A stretch of 22,954 nt of DNA. Origin: Pigoraptor vietnamica (Eukaryota; Opisthokonta; Filasterea). The notes beneath the pieces were generated by a model. That model was not told where the DNA came from, searched no databases, and saw only the letters and a program-made list of their open reading frames with translations. The DNA is taken from contig CALSCQ010000666.1 of the NCBI GenBank assembly GCA_943704525.1, positions 1 through 22,954 of the forward strand. Direction: 5' to 3'. The stretch's first letter is position 1. Every line of letters starts with the position of its first letter. Positions 1-11,900 of this stretch are shown here, piece after piece. The position numbers were made by a program, and so were the translations under genes.

Positions 1-22
1 ACTTCTAAATTACGTCATCTAC

Positions 23-97
23 GCCGATTTGGGAGTCCGACGGAAGCCGATTTGGTCAAATCTAGAAAAATTTGGCCGACTAAATTTTACCAAATCG
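23..97. repeat. CGATTTGG direct and inverted repeats
   Basis: The 10-mer GCCGATTTGG occurs at 23-32 and again at 46-55. The second copy, extended to CGATTTGGT (48-56), has a perfect 9-bp inverted partner ACCAAATCG at 89-97. The spacer is AT-rich. This could be a small promoter element, a hairpin, or the edge of a degraded mobile element that runs off the left end. The sequence cannot distinguish these. Confidence 0.55.
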
Positions 98-125
98 AAT
101 TTCAGAAGGCACCCACTGTTTCCGA

Positions 126-151
126 ATGTCACGTGATCATGTCACGTGGAT
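126..151 (+). promoter_or_regulatory. Tandem E-box 13-mers upstream of BZW/5MP
   Basis: Two adjacent 13-base units (126-138 and 139-151) share ATGTCACGTG and differ only at the end. Each contains CACGTG, at 130-135 and 143-148, the core site of bHLH factors (Myc/TFE/Pho4 type). Exact 13-bp spacing suggests a local duplication. CACGTG alone is common in this GC-rich DNA, so it is the tandem arrangement that carries weight. Binding is inferred. Confidence 0.4.
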
Positions 152-387
152 TGCACTGGGGTCTTACAAGCAGGTCGCCACTGTGTCACACAAAATGAAA
201 CGCAGCCCATACATTTTTCATAGTGAAATAACGCATTTTGGGGAGCCGTTGGCAATGTCGCGTGTCTCCCTTTCCCTGCCTGTGTGGCAACGACTGATCT
301 TTTAACGAGCGCTGCGATCGCAACCAACGCACCCGTTCGACGCGCGTGACATTGCCCACTTTCCCCGCGGTACGCCGACTGTGTTGT

Positions 388-2581
388 ATGAGTCAGAAGC
401 AGCCCAAGCCGACCCTTACAGGGCAGCGCATTCGCACGCGCAAGCGCGGTGTGTATCGATCCAAGTGGCCGAACGAAGTGCGTGTGGAGCGGGTGTGGCA
501 CGGCTCTTACGTGTCTGTTTGCTCTCGTCCGCAGATGAGAAGGAGAAGTATGATGCTGCGTCCTTCCGCGACGCGATTGTAGCGGGCCTGGTGGAGGCCA
601 ACGGTGACTTCGAGGCGGCCAGCAAGTTTCTGGATGCGACGGGAAACAAGCTCGACTACCGCCGCTATGCCGAGGTCCTCTTCGACGTGCTTATCGCGGG
701 CGGCATCCTCGGTACGTAGCATGTCTGCTGATCTCGTGGGGGTGCTCAGTTGGGAAGGTCCGCTTACGAGGGTTGTTGTGGTCGGCAGCACCGGGTGGCA
801 ACCTTGAGGAAGGGGCGGCGCGCTCGCCCATGTGCGTGTTTGCGGCGAAGGACGCCGACGGTGACGACCTGCGCGGGTACACGGAGCTGCTGAACAAGCT
901 CATCCGCCGCTACAAGTACCTCCAGAAGGCGTACGAGGAGAATCTGTCCAAGATTCTCAAGTTCCTCCGCGCGTTCACGCCCGAGGAGACCGCGCGGCTT
1001 GCCGGCGCAACCGCGAGCTCCATCTCGCTTGGCCTTGCGCCGGCCAGCGTGCTTGCCAGCCTCATTTCGGACCACCTGCAGCGCGATGGTAGGCGTCCAT
1101 GCCGTTGTCTCTCTCGTTTAGTTGGCCACTCCTGTCATGCGCAGGCACTGACGGTCCACTGCTCTCGGGCGCAGGCATCTCGCTCAAGTTCGTCACTCAG
1201 GTGTTTAAGATTTGGCTTGCGCGATCGTCGCTCGACAATGTTGGCAGCGCCCTCCGCAAGGCGGGCATGGACAGCCGCCTCCTCGAGTTTTTCCCGCCCA
1301 ACAAGCAGCAGCCGGAGGTGCGCTGTGCAGAGCGGATTTCGGTGCTTGTGGTTGTCTGTCTATTGGGAGGTTATTAATGGGCATCTCGATGCCGCTTGCA
1401 GGTGCTTGAGCAGCACTTTAAGGACGAGGGACTTGCGGGCCTCGTCGACCTCTACCGAAAGAAGGAGGTCGCCAACATCAAGGGCGAGCTCAAGCGGTCG
1501 CTCGAGGACATCTTTGGTTCCGAGGACTACTCGGTGCAGGACGTGGGTGGCAGTGCAGTGGCCCGCACCGCACTATGTGATTCGGCTTTTCCGCTCACAG
1601 TACAACACATACATGCATGCACGACGCACTTCCTTCTCTCGCTCTCGCGTGGCGTATTGCGAGGGACCATGTTGACTGCGGTCGTTGCTTGGGTCTGGCT
1701 GTCTCGTGGCCGTTTGCTCATCTTCTGTGCGCTTTGACGCAGATGGTCAACGTTGTCTCTGAGACGACCCAGAAGCACTCGATCAGCGACGTGGAGGCCG
1801 CCATCATGCTGTGGGACCTCCTCATGGACCTCGTCGAGTGGAACAAGAAGCCCGAGTTGATCGAAACACAAGCGCTCAAGCATATCAAGGTGTGTAATTC
1901 TGTCCGCTTGGCCCAAGGGCGAAAGATTTTTGCTGTCGAGGAAGCCGCGCGCGAAGAGAGTGTGTGTGTGTTGTGTTGTGTGCGTGTGAGTGTGTGAGTG
2001 TGTGTTTGTGTGTTTGTGTGTGTGTGTTTTGTGTATGTGTGTGTTTTGTGTATGTGTGTGTGTGTGTGTGCGTGCGTGTATGTGCATGTGCGTGCGTGCG
2101 AATGTGCATGTGCCTGTGTATGCGGTGTGTGCGCATGTGGACATGTCTATCATTAGTGTTGAGGTTGTATTGCGAATGTGGCGAGGGCGACACGTCGTCG
2201 GTGGCAGTAGTCCTCGAGTGTGCAAGGTCTAGTGTGTCATCAATGGGAATTTGTAGGTACTGATTGCGTTTTGCACTGCCGTCGCAGCAAGTGGCACCGG
2301 TTCTGGCGCCCTACACGAAGAAGCTGCGCGCCCAGCTCGCCCTCCTCGTCCGCATCCAGAATTACTGCTACGACAACATCAACTTTGTCAAGTTCTTCAG
2401 CAAGGTGTGCCTCCTCCTCTACCAGGCCGACGTGCTTGGCGAGGACGCCGTGCTCAAGTGGTACAGCGACGGGCACTCGCCCAAGGGCAAGACGGTCTTC
2501 ATTCCCCAGATGAAGCAGATGGTTGAGTGGCTCCAGAGCGCCCCCGAGGAGAGCTCGGACGAGGACGACGGCGACGCGTGA
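388..2581 (+). CDS. BZW1: eIF5-mimic protein / BZW (basic leucine zipper and W2 domain protein)
   Basis: Seven exons: 388-448, 535-711, 789-1088, 1175-1317, 1402-1542, 1743-1889, 2288-2581. They encode 420 aa; animal BZW1/BZW2 are about 419. The N-terminal block [15 protein letters not shown] and the later [17 protein letters not shown] and [14 protein letters not shown] are family signatures. The C-terminal W2/eIF5C HEAT domain (about residues 250-415) contains [19 protein letters not shown]. It also has both acidic-aromatic boxes, around [13 protein letters not shown] and the final MVEWLQ followed by an acidic tail. In animals this family binds eIF2 and eIF3, competes with eIF5, and tightens start-codon selection in the cytosol. 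ATG 388 is the first in-frame ATG and matches the family N-terminus. Introns 1-3 are phase 1 and introns 4-6 are phase 0. The 398-nt last intron is TG-rich. Animal BZW1 and BZW2 cannot be separated here. Exon borders are predicted, not seen in cDNA. Confidence 0.95.
1960..2140 (+). repeat. TG-rich microsatellite inside BZW/5MP intron 6
   Basis: About 180 bases of TG dinucleotides, interrupted by TTG, TAT, CG and CAT units, lie within the 398-nt intron 1890-2287. The pre-mRNA therefore carries a long UG-rich tract. The tract accounts for most of this intron's extra length; the median intron in the window is under 80 nt. The long His/Thr-rich and Cys/Val-rich reading frames across it are products of the repeat, not genes. 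Confidence 0.9.
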
Positions 2582-2966
2582 CGCTGATATCTCTGTTGTA
2601 TGCTCTTGTGAATGCGGCAACCGCGGCGTAGTGCGTATCTCTCTCGTGTTTTCTCAATCTTCGTCTGATTGCTGGCGCTCACCGGCGCGCTGCTGGGCAG
2701 CGTGTCGCGGCGCCTGGCTCGTCCACGCCGCGTTTGACAGTGTTCTGCATACGCTCTAATGTGCAGTCAATAACAAGCGGACTGTGGCTTTGCTTGCATT
2801 GCTCGTGGCTCGGCTGTCGAAAGGCTCATAGACTATAGTAGGTTTCAACAATGTATTTCGTTTCAATTCTTCATCAAGACGCAGCGACGCAAACGGAGCC
2901 AACGCACGCGCATGCACACAACGCAAATTTCACAAGCGAAAAACAGACACCGAAAAATGAAACGCT
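2582..2966. terminator. Convergent 3' region between BZW/5MP and dynein
   Basis: These 385 bases separate the TGA of the + gene (ends 2581) from the TAG of the - dynein gene (2967-2969). Both 3' UTRs and poly(A) sites should lie here. No AATAAA is seen on either strand, so the signal is variant or degenerate. The short open frames show no family resemblance. Confidence 0.6.
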
Positions 2967-5900
2967 CTACTTCGTGTCGCAGAGCAAAGCGACGCCGCGC
3001 AGGATCCAATGGTCCGCGTTCTGCGACGTCTTGAGGTCGACGTTGAAGATGTACTCCTGGTCCGTGCGGCGCGGCTTCTTGTAGACGGGGCACTCGTACA
3101 GGCGCGGGTCCTTCGCGCCCGTCGTGTTGACGGCCGACACGTGGATGATGGGCAGCTGGCTGTAGAGCACCTTGGGCGTGGGCTCGACAAGCTTCGACGA
3201 CCGGCGGTCCCACCCGGCGCCCTCGAGGAAGAGGCCGTGGATGTACACGCCCTCCTGCGGCGGCGACGTGATATCCTCCTTCATCTGCCGCAGCACCTCC
3301 GTGTGCACCTGCACGCTGTCGAGCGCCCAGCCCTTGTGCGCGCGCGTAATCTCCTGACGCATCGCCGTGAGGAAGCCCTGGGGGTTGAAGAACCCGGTCA
3401 TCCAGAACACGTTGGGGCGGCCGTCAAAGAGCCAGCTGTGGAACTGCGCGTTGCGCTGAACGAGGTCGCTGAACCAAAAGCCGAGCGTCGCCGACCGCCA
3501 CGACACGCCCTGCCACGCGGCGGGCACACGCGCGTCGTACATCGAGTCGAGGGCGTTGCGCAGCTCGTCGCTCATGATGATCGTGCCCGCGATGGCAAGC
3601 TTGAGGTCCTTGAGCGTACGGCGCACCACCGAAATGACGCGCTGGATGCGGTCAATCTCCTGTCCGAGGAAGATATTCATGGGCGTCTGGCCGCCCTGCT
3701 TGTCGAGCGCCGCCTTCACCTCGTGGCGCACGTAGTCAGCCGGAAGCTTCTCGAGCATGTCATCCGCAAGGCGCTCGACGGCCGACTCGCGCGTCTCGCC
3801 GCCGCCGCCGCCGCTCTCCTTCGGCTGGATGTTGACGATCGTGCCGAGCACCGAGTTGGCCATGTTCGTCTGGTACGTAATGTCCGCGTTCGGGTGGAGG
3901 CCGAACACCTCGGGCGAGTCGATGAGCGGGAGTTCCTCGATGAACTTGCGGTACTCGTCGATCGTCTTCTTGACGGGGATGACGTAGCCCTTGTAGAAGC
4001 AGAAGTTGTCCGTGAACATGTGGTCGCCGAACCACGTCTTCGTGTACGTGTTGAGCAGGCGCTGGTCAAAGTCGTCCGTGACGCGGCCGCCGTACTGGAC
4101 CTCGCCGATCATGTAGCGCACCGTGTTCCACGAGATGCCCTTGCGCGGGTCGACCTCGTCGAGGTGGTTCTGCACAAACTGCACGCTCGCGAGGAGGTCC
4201 GCCTGGTTGAACTCGTAGGGGATGTTCCAGCCGAGCGGGCCGAACTTGCGGCGCTCCTGCACCGTCGTGTGGAGGAACGCGACCGTGTAGAGCATCGGCT
4301 TCCAGAACGACAGGTTGTTCACGTCGAGCATGTCCTGCGAGACCCAGTTGTACGTGCGCTTGAGGCCCGCCTTGACGCCCTGCGGCGGCTCGTTCGTGAA
4401 CTTGATGCCCGACTGCAGCAGGCCGATCGGGAACTTCGGGTGCTCCTCCGTCGTGATCCAAAGGCGGAAGTTCTCGTTGATCTGCTCCGTCACCGTCAGC
4501 GTGTCGAGCAGCTCGTCCATAAAGTTGAGGCCGAGGTGGCAGTTCTGCAGCAGCACCCAGCCGCCCGTCTGCATGAACTGCTGCATCAAGCGCCGCGCGT
4601 GCACCTCCTGGCCCTGGCCCATCGAAATGGCGCGCGTCTCCGACTTCTGCTTCTTCGACAGCGCCTCGATCGCCGACGTCGGGTCGCCGCCCATCGACAG
4701 CAGGCAGATCATCGGCGTGCGCGGGTCTGACTCCTCCCACATCTTCTCGAGGTCGAGGATGACGCCCTCCGCGAACCGCTTGCCGAGCGTGTCGCCAATG
4801 TACTTGCGCGACTGGTTCACGGTGCGGTCGGGGCACCACGAGCGGACGAGGAGCGTGCGGCGGAACGAGTCGAGCGTGTTCTGGTAGCCGTCGGGCAGCT
4901 GCGCCTCCTCCGGGGCGTCCTTGTCGTACCAGTTCTTCCAGCCCTTCTCGTTGCGCGACACCTGGTTGAGGATCTCGCCGAACTGCGGCAGCTTGCTGAG
5001 CTCGACAATGTTGAGCCACGTCATGTCCGTGATCCACCCGCACGGCTTCTTCTGCACCGTGTTCATGTCGAGCGCAGCGCCTCCCTTGATGAAGACCTGG
5101 AACTCCTCCGACGTCACGCGGCCGCTCTGGATGTCCGTCTTGAGCGCGAGGAGCAGCGTGAAGAGGAACTTGTGGATCTCGTACAGCCCGCGGCACGTGT
5201 ACTGGAACACGCGGAACGTGAGGTAGTCGATGATGTTCTGGATGCGCTTGTTCGGGATCGGCGACGTCTCCGAGCGCGCCATCGACTCGTCAAACAGCCC
5301 GAGGAACTGCTGCAGCGACGTCTGGTACATCACGTTGACCATGCTCATCTCGACGATGAGGAAGTAGAGGATGCTGCCGCGCGTCGCGACCGGGCGGTAC
5401 TCCTCGCGCGCCGTGTTGATCTTCACCTCCGTCTCCGCGGCGACCATGAGCTTGTCGTTGACCTCCTCCGCGGTGCGCTTCGTCACCGCGAGCACGTCGA
5501 TGAGCGACTCGTCGTCGACGAGCGATCCCTTGGTGCTCGTGAGGCGCAGCAGCAGGTTGTCCTCGAGCTCCTTCATCTTCTTCTTGTTCGCCGTGACGTC
5601 CTCGAGCAGCTTCGTGCGCTCCGTCTCGAGCTCGTTCTTCTCCTTCAGGATCACGCGGCCGAGCAGCTGGTCCTCGAGACCCTTGATCGTCACCGTAAAG
5701 TCGATGATGGCCGTCTTCGCGCTGATCTCGGGCGTGTAGCGCGGGTTGCTGAGCTTGGTCGTGATGTAGAGCACAAAGCCGTCCATCACGTCGACCTCCT
5801 TGTCGCCGACCTTCACCTTGACCGAGCGCCCGCTCTTGATGAAGTTGCGCTCGAGCACGTTGTCGAGGACGGGGTCGAGCTCCTCGTCAATGTCCTCGAG

Positions 5901-8900
5901 GAGCAGCGGGCGACCGCAGCCGAGGCAGTCCTCGAGGTGGTTGCGGAAGTACTTGTTGTTCAGCGAGCTGACCTGAAGCTGGTTCGGCGCCTCGCGGTTC
6001 ATGATCCACTTCTTGCCCTGGCCCTGGGGGTCGATCAGCAGCGGGAAGCGCGTCGCCTTCGTCACGATGATGCCGTTCTGGATCGAAAGCTCGTCGTTCG
6101 GGAGGCCCTGCAGCGTCCACTCGCCGATCGTCGCGTTGTCGACCAGCATGCTGATGATGTTGAGGTCGTCCGAGAACGGCACGCGGCGGCGCTGCAGTTC
6201 GCGCTGCCACTTGTTGAGGAGCGCCGCGCGGAAGTCCTGGTTGAAGGGCCCGCTGTACGACAGGAACGCCGTCGCGAGCATGACGTCGCCGACGAGGCGC
6301 CCGATCTGGTCCGCAAACGCCTTGCTCTGCAGCGTCCAGCGCTCCTTCTCGCCGCCGAGGCCATTGATGAGCGCCGTCGCCGCCTGCATCTTGCGGCGGC
6401 ATGTGTCGGCGTCGTCCTGCAGGTCCTGCTTCTCCTTGACGGCCGCGTTGTACTTGGCCTTCACAATGTCGAGCTCGCGCTGCTTCTCGTCGAGCTCCGC
6501 CTGGGCCGTCGCGAGGTCCGACATGGCAAGCTCGAGCTTGTGCTGCTGAACCGCCAGGTTCGCCTTGAGCGGCAGCACTTCCTTGTTGACCGAGTAGAAC
6601 GTGACCATCGCGCGCGCCCACGAGCAGAGACCGGCGACGTCGCCGCACACCTTCTTCGCCGACTCGAAGTTGAAGTCCTCGGCCTCCATGTACGGCTCGA
6701 GCAGCTCGATCGTCTCCTCGTTGATAGAGTCCTTCGGGAAGTTCTGCAGCGACGACAGGAAGTCGCTCTTGCTCATGACCTTGAGGGACTCAGCCCACGA
6801 GGGCTTGAGCGACGGGCGGTCGGGGTCGGGCGTCACGGGGTCGAGACGCAGCGACCGCAGCAGCAGCACGCAGTCCATGATGCGCATGATGAGGTGCGGC
6901 GGCTTCGCGAGCTTGCGCACCGTCGCAATGTGCGCCGGCTGGATCGTGTCGAGTGCGCGCTCGGCCTCGAGGAGCGCGGGCTTTGCGGCGATGAGCTTCT
7001 GCTCGGCAATCTCCTTGTCCGCGTTGATGGCGTTGACGATGAGCTCGGCCTTGTCCTTCTTCTTCTGCACGGCCTCCTTAACCTTCTCGGCGGCCTGCGC
7101 CTGCACCGTCACCTCCGCGAGCACCTCGTCGGCCTTCTTCGACGCGACGGCGAGCTCCTTCTCCTTCACCGCGAGCTCCTTCGCCAGCTCCGCGACCGAC
7201 TTGGACGCCTCGATGAGCTTCGAGAGGCCCATCTTCATGCGGTCCGCAAGCTCGCCAATGTGGCTCTTCTTGTCGGCGTAGACGGCCTTGTAGCTGTTGA
7301 TGAACGAGAGGTACGACTTGGGCGTGACGTGCGCCTGGCGACGGAAGCGGTTGAAGTACTCGGTGCACATCTCGGCGACGCCGTCGTGGACCGAGCCCAT
7401 CTGCTCGACGACGCTCTGCTTCACCTCCTCCGAGCACACCATGTCGAACGAGCGCAGGAAGTAGTCGGCGACGGCGACGAGCGCCTCCTTCGGCCAGCGC
7501 TGGAACCAGTCCATCGTGCAGCCCGAGATGAGGCCGGGGAACTTGAGCGCGCGGTTGCGGAACTTCTCGCCGACGGGAGAGAAGCAGAGCACGACGTGGA
7601 GGTTGTTCTTCACGCGGCTGATAAAGTAGTCGTACAGGTTCTCGAGCGTGTCGGGGAGGCGCGGGAACTCGCGCTTCATGATCGGGCGCAGGTCGTTGCA
7701 GATTTCGTCAATCTCGTCGCGCGCAAAGAGCGACGACACCTCGCCGGACGTGAGGACGTTGTTCATGTACTCGAGGAACGCCTCGTCCTTGATCTCGCTG
7801 TCCGTGAAGATGAACGCGACGCCCTTGCCGCTCACGCCCGCCGTCTTGTACAGGTGCTTGAGGTCGTCCATGAGGTTCTGCACGTTGTACGAGCGCGTGA
7901 GCGTGATCTGGAACGCCTCGTAGCCGGCGATGAACGACGCGAGCCGCGTGAGCGACTGCTTGCCGCTGCCGCCGACACCGACGAGCAGTGCGTTGCCGCG
8001 GGGCGTGCGGATGACGCGCGAGATCTTGACGAGGTGGATCATGGCGTCCTTGAAGAACACAAGGTCCATGTGCGCGCCGCGGATCGCCTCGTTGTACTCG
8101 GCCATGTACTGTTGCAGGCGCTCCGAGAGCAGCTCAAACGACGGGATCGGCTCGTACACCTTCGGCGTCTCGATCACGTGGTCGTCGCCCTCCTCGCCGG
8201 TGGGCTCCGGCGCGTCGCGGAGGAAGTCGACAAAGTAGTGCTCGGCCTTGCACGTGTGCGAGAGGTCGTCGCCAAACTCCTCCTGTACAAAGCGCACCAT
8301 CGTCTTCTCGAACCACTCGAGGTCCTTCACCTCGGTGAAGCGGTCGGCGATGACGCGCGTGCACTCGTGGCGCCACAGGTGGATGAGCTGGTCCGTCGAC
8401 GCAATCACCTCCGACTCGACCTTGAGCATGCCCTCCCAGATGCGGCTGAGGTCGCGCAGGTTGAAAATGTAGTGGAACTTCGCGGGCGTCGGAAGCATCT
8501 TGACCTTCGTCGCCTGCCAGAGGCGGCGCGTGAGCGGCACGAGCTTCGCGGCGAGGTCGTTGACCGTCTTGTCGAACGCGCGCTCGGGGCAGAAGTACGC
8601 CGCGAGCGTGCCGAAGATCTTGTCCATCGACGCGTTCGAGGGCAGCGTGCAGTTGAAGATCGAAAAGTGACGCTTGAGGCGCGCGGGGATGTCGTTGCGG
8701 CCGCCGCCCGGGTGGATCATCGCGCAGATAAACTGCAGGTCGACAATGTTCGTGAAGTCGCCGGGCTTCTCGAGCGAGTACATGCCGCGCTGCTCGATCA
8801 GCTGGCGCACAATCTCGTTCGTGACCTGGTCGCCCCACTCGTTGATCTCGGGCATGTTGACGTCGTCCACGAAGACCGTCATCTTCTTGCCCGCCGGCGG

Positions 8901-11900
8901 CCCGTACGTGTTGCCCATGCGCTTGTCGACGTAGCTCTCGATCGTGCGCTGGTAGATCAGCGGCGTCGTCGCCGACGAGAAGTTCATGCTCTTCGTCACG
9001 TGCGCCTCGGGGTCGTAGCGGCTCATGTAGCCCTTGACCATCACCGTCTTGGCCGTGCCCTGCTCGCCGATCAGGAGGACGTGCTTGTGCTGCTTCGCAA
9101 TCGTGTGCATGAGGAAGTCCGTGCGCACGTTGTCGACCGTCGGGACGACAATCGAGTAGTACTCGGGCTTGTGGTCCGTCGGGTACGCGTACGCGGGCAG
9201 GCGGCGCGACCAGTGCTCCCACTCGCCGCCGGGCGCGACGACGTAGTCGAAGATCGAATCGGCGGCGTCCGAGAGGCTCGGGAGGGCGAGCTGGCCCTCG
9301 CGCTTGCGCAGGAACTCCTCAAGCTTCTTGCGGTCGTCGATCTCGAGCAGGGCGCCGAGGGACCACATGAGCGCAAAGACGAACGTCTTCTCGAGGAACG
9401 CGTCCGAGTAGTTGTCCGAGTCGGCGAGGATGCCCGAGAGGAGATCGAGCGCCTGCTGGATGATGTTGACCTGCAGTACCTCCATCTTCATCTTGGTCGA
9501 CTGCGTCACAAACGTGTACGCCTGCTCAAAGATAACCTCAAAGAGGCCCTTGAGCTTCTCGCCCTCGCCGCCCTTCCGCGTGTCCACCCACGCCTGCAGA
9601 ATCGGCTTCCAGTCGAGCGCCGACGACGACATGTAGATCATGCCGTTACGCGAGACCGTCGCCGGCGACGCGTTCGCGAGCGAGTGCACCTCAAAGACGA
9701 GCTTGCAGTTCGGCGCCATCGAAATGCGGTCGCCGTTCGCGAGCGTCAGCGTCTTGTTGTCGTCAAGCACCGAGTTGAGGTTCTCAATCCAGATCGCGTC
9801 GACGGGGCCGTCCAGCACAATCCAGATGTGCTCGCTCTTCTTGACCTTGAGCGTCTTGCGCCACAGCGCAGAGAAGATGCCGTCCGTCCAGTCGTTCGTC
9901 GCGACGTCGAGGCGGCCGAACATCTGCGGCGCCGTGATGGCCTTCGGGTTCATGCGGTACTCCTTGTGGCTGTCGCCGACCTCCGTCATCGCCTTCATCA
10001 GCGTGTGGATACAGCGCGTCTTGCCCGCGCCGGGAGGCCCGAGGACCATGATGCCGTGGCGCACACGCTGCGTCTCGTACAGCTGGATGACCTTGAGGAA
10101 CCACGGCGGGTGCGCGATGAGCCCGGCCTCCTTCACCTGGTGCTCGATCGCGGCCTCGAGCTCGGGGTACGACGCCTTCTGGATCGTAAGGCCCGGGAAG
10201 AGGTCGTTGATGAGCGAGAGGAAGAGCGGCTCGTCCTCGTCCACGAGCTTGCTCATGTTCATGTCGCGCAGCACGCGCATCATGATCGTGTTCTCGCTCT
10301 CCTCGGGGTTCGCGCGCTTGACGGGACCGAGCGTGCGCAGCACCGACAGAATGTTGCGCAGGCCGAAGTCGTAGTGGCGCTGCTTCGACAGCTGCTCCTC
10401 GCAGAGCCGGTAGAGCACGAAGAACTTGCGTGCGAGGATCACGTTCGTGATGAAACCGCAGCTGGCGAGCTTGACGCGGATGATGATCTGGCGGTCGGGG
10501 ACCATCATCGCCACGCTGCGGAACTGCACCTTGAGGTTCTCCGGGAGCTCCTGGCGGCCGGCGTAGCCCGGGTTCATCGTGAGGAAAATGCCGAACTCGG
10601 GGTTCATCTCGACCGTGTCGCCGTCGGTGAACGTGAAGTCCGCGCGGCGCTCCTTCTTGGCCGTCAGCACGCACGCAATTTGCTGCGCGGCGACCGACAG
10701 CACGGGCAGCTCGATGCGGTTGAACTCGTCGAAGCAGCCCCACGAGCCCGACTGCGCGAGGCCCTTGTAGATGCGACCGAGCCCGCGGTAGTCCATCTGG
10801 TCCGAGCAGTTGAACACGACGACAAACTTGCCGAGCGAGCGTCCCATGTCCTTCACCGTCTCCGTCTTGCCGGTGCCCGCGGGTCCGGCGGGAGCACCCC
10901 CCATGCACATGCCCAGCGCCTGCGCGAGCGTGATGTAGCACCTGTCCGTGAGCGGCGTGATGACGAGGCGGTCCGTGCAGCCGAGGAATTCGTTCTGGTA
11001 CTTGAAGTCGACGTCCGTGATCGAGACGACGGTCGTGTCGAGGTCCTCGCGCCAGTAGAAGCGCGTCTGCTTCAGCCACTCGAAGTCGTTCGGCGCCTTG
11101 ACGTGGAGCCGCACGAGGTTGTCGAAGATGTCGCGCTGGTGCACGTGGATCGTGATGAGCGTCTCGAACTTGGTGCGGTCCATCGGCGTGAGGTCGCGCG
11201 TCGTCGTGTCGATGAGCAGGTTGAGCATGTCGAGGAACCGCTGGTTCGTCGTCGTCATGATCTTCTTGTCCGTGCGCGCGAGCGTCAGCGCCTCCTCAGA
11301 GTCGCGCGTCCAGATCATCTGCAGCCCGAGCAGGCCGACCTGCGCGGGGTAGCGGTTGAGGAACGCCTCGAGCGAGAACGACGGCTCGCCGGTCGCGATG
11401 GCCGCGTCGCGCGCGATGTCGTTGATCGCCGTCTGCATCGCCTTGAGCAGCGTCCCGAGCCAAATCTCGACGTTTCCGACCGCAATCATCGGCGTCGTAA
11501 ACTCGACCGTCTCGTTCTCGCGCGACGACATCGAGAGGATCTTGTCGTACTCCTTCTCGTGGAACGTGACCTTCTTCACGTTGTCGAACACCGAGAGCAG
11601 GTGGTTCTGGATCGAGTGCGAGTCGGACGCCTGGCCGAGAATCTCGAGCAGCGCGGGATCGGAAACGAAGTAGAAGCGCGGGAATACGGCGCGCTTCTTT
11701 TCGAGGTAGCCGCTGAGCGACTTCTGGCACACCTCGAGCTGCTCCGCGAGGTGGGGCAGGAGGTTGCCGAGCGTCTCGTCGCCGACGCAGCACTGGATGA
11801 CGTTCGGGTTCTCGTTCGCGCGCGTCATGATCTTGACCCACGACTTGTCGATGTTCGAGAAGCGCTTGGCCTCCTTCGGGAGCTGCTTCGCAATGTCGCC

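Larger units (their letters stand above)
1..387. promoter_or_regulatory. Upstream region of the BZW/5MP gene
   Basis: No credible coding region was found here on either strand. The first 110 bases are AT-richer than the rest of the window and carry repeated CGATTTGG boxes. Bases 126-151 hold two tandem 13-mers, each with a CACGTG E-box. ATGTCACG occurs twice on the + strand (126-133 and 139-146) and once on the - strand (345-352, ending 35 bases before the start codon). The promoter of the 388-2581 gene most likely lies here. No TATA box is obvious, and the neighbour on the left is not visible. Confidence 0.6.

Noticed and set aside
1543-1742. Intron-encoded snoRNA in the 200-nt BZW intron 5
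   Set aside because: No convincing box C plus box D pair, and no H/ACA hairpin arrangement, could be found.
1527-2225. His/Thr-rich minus-strand frame across the BZW introns
   Set aside because: It translates the antisense of the TG microsatellite and overlaps conserved exons of the + gene. It has no independent coding signal.
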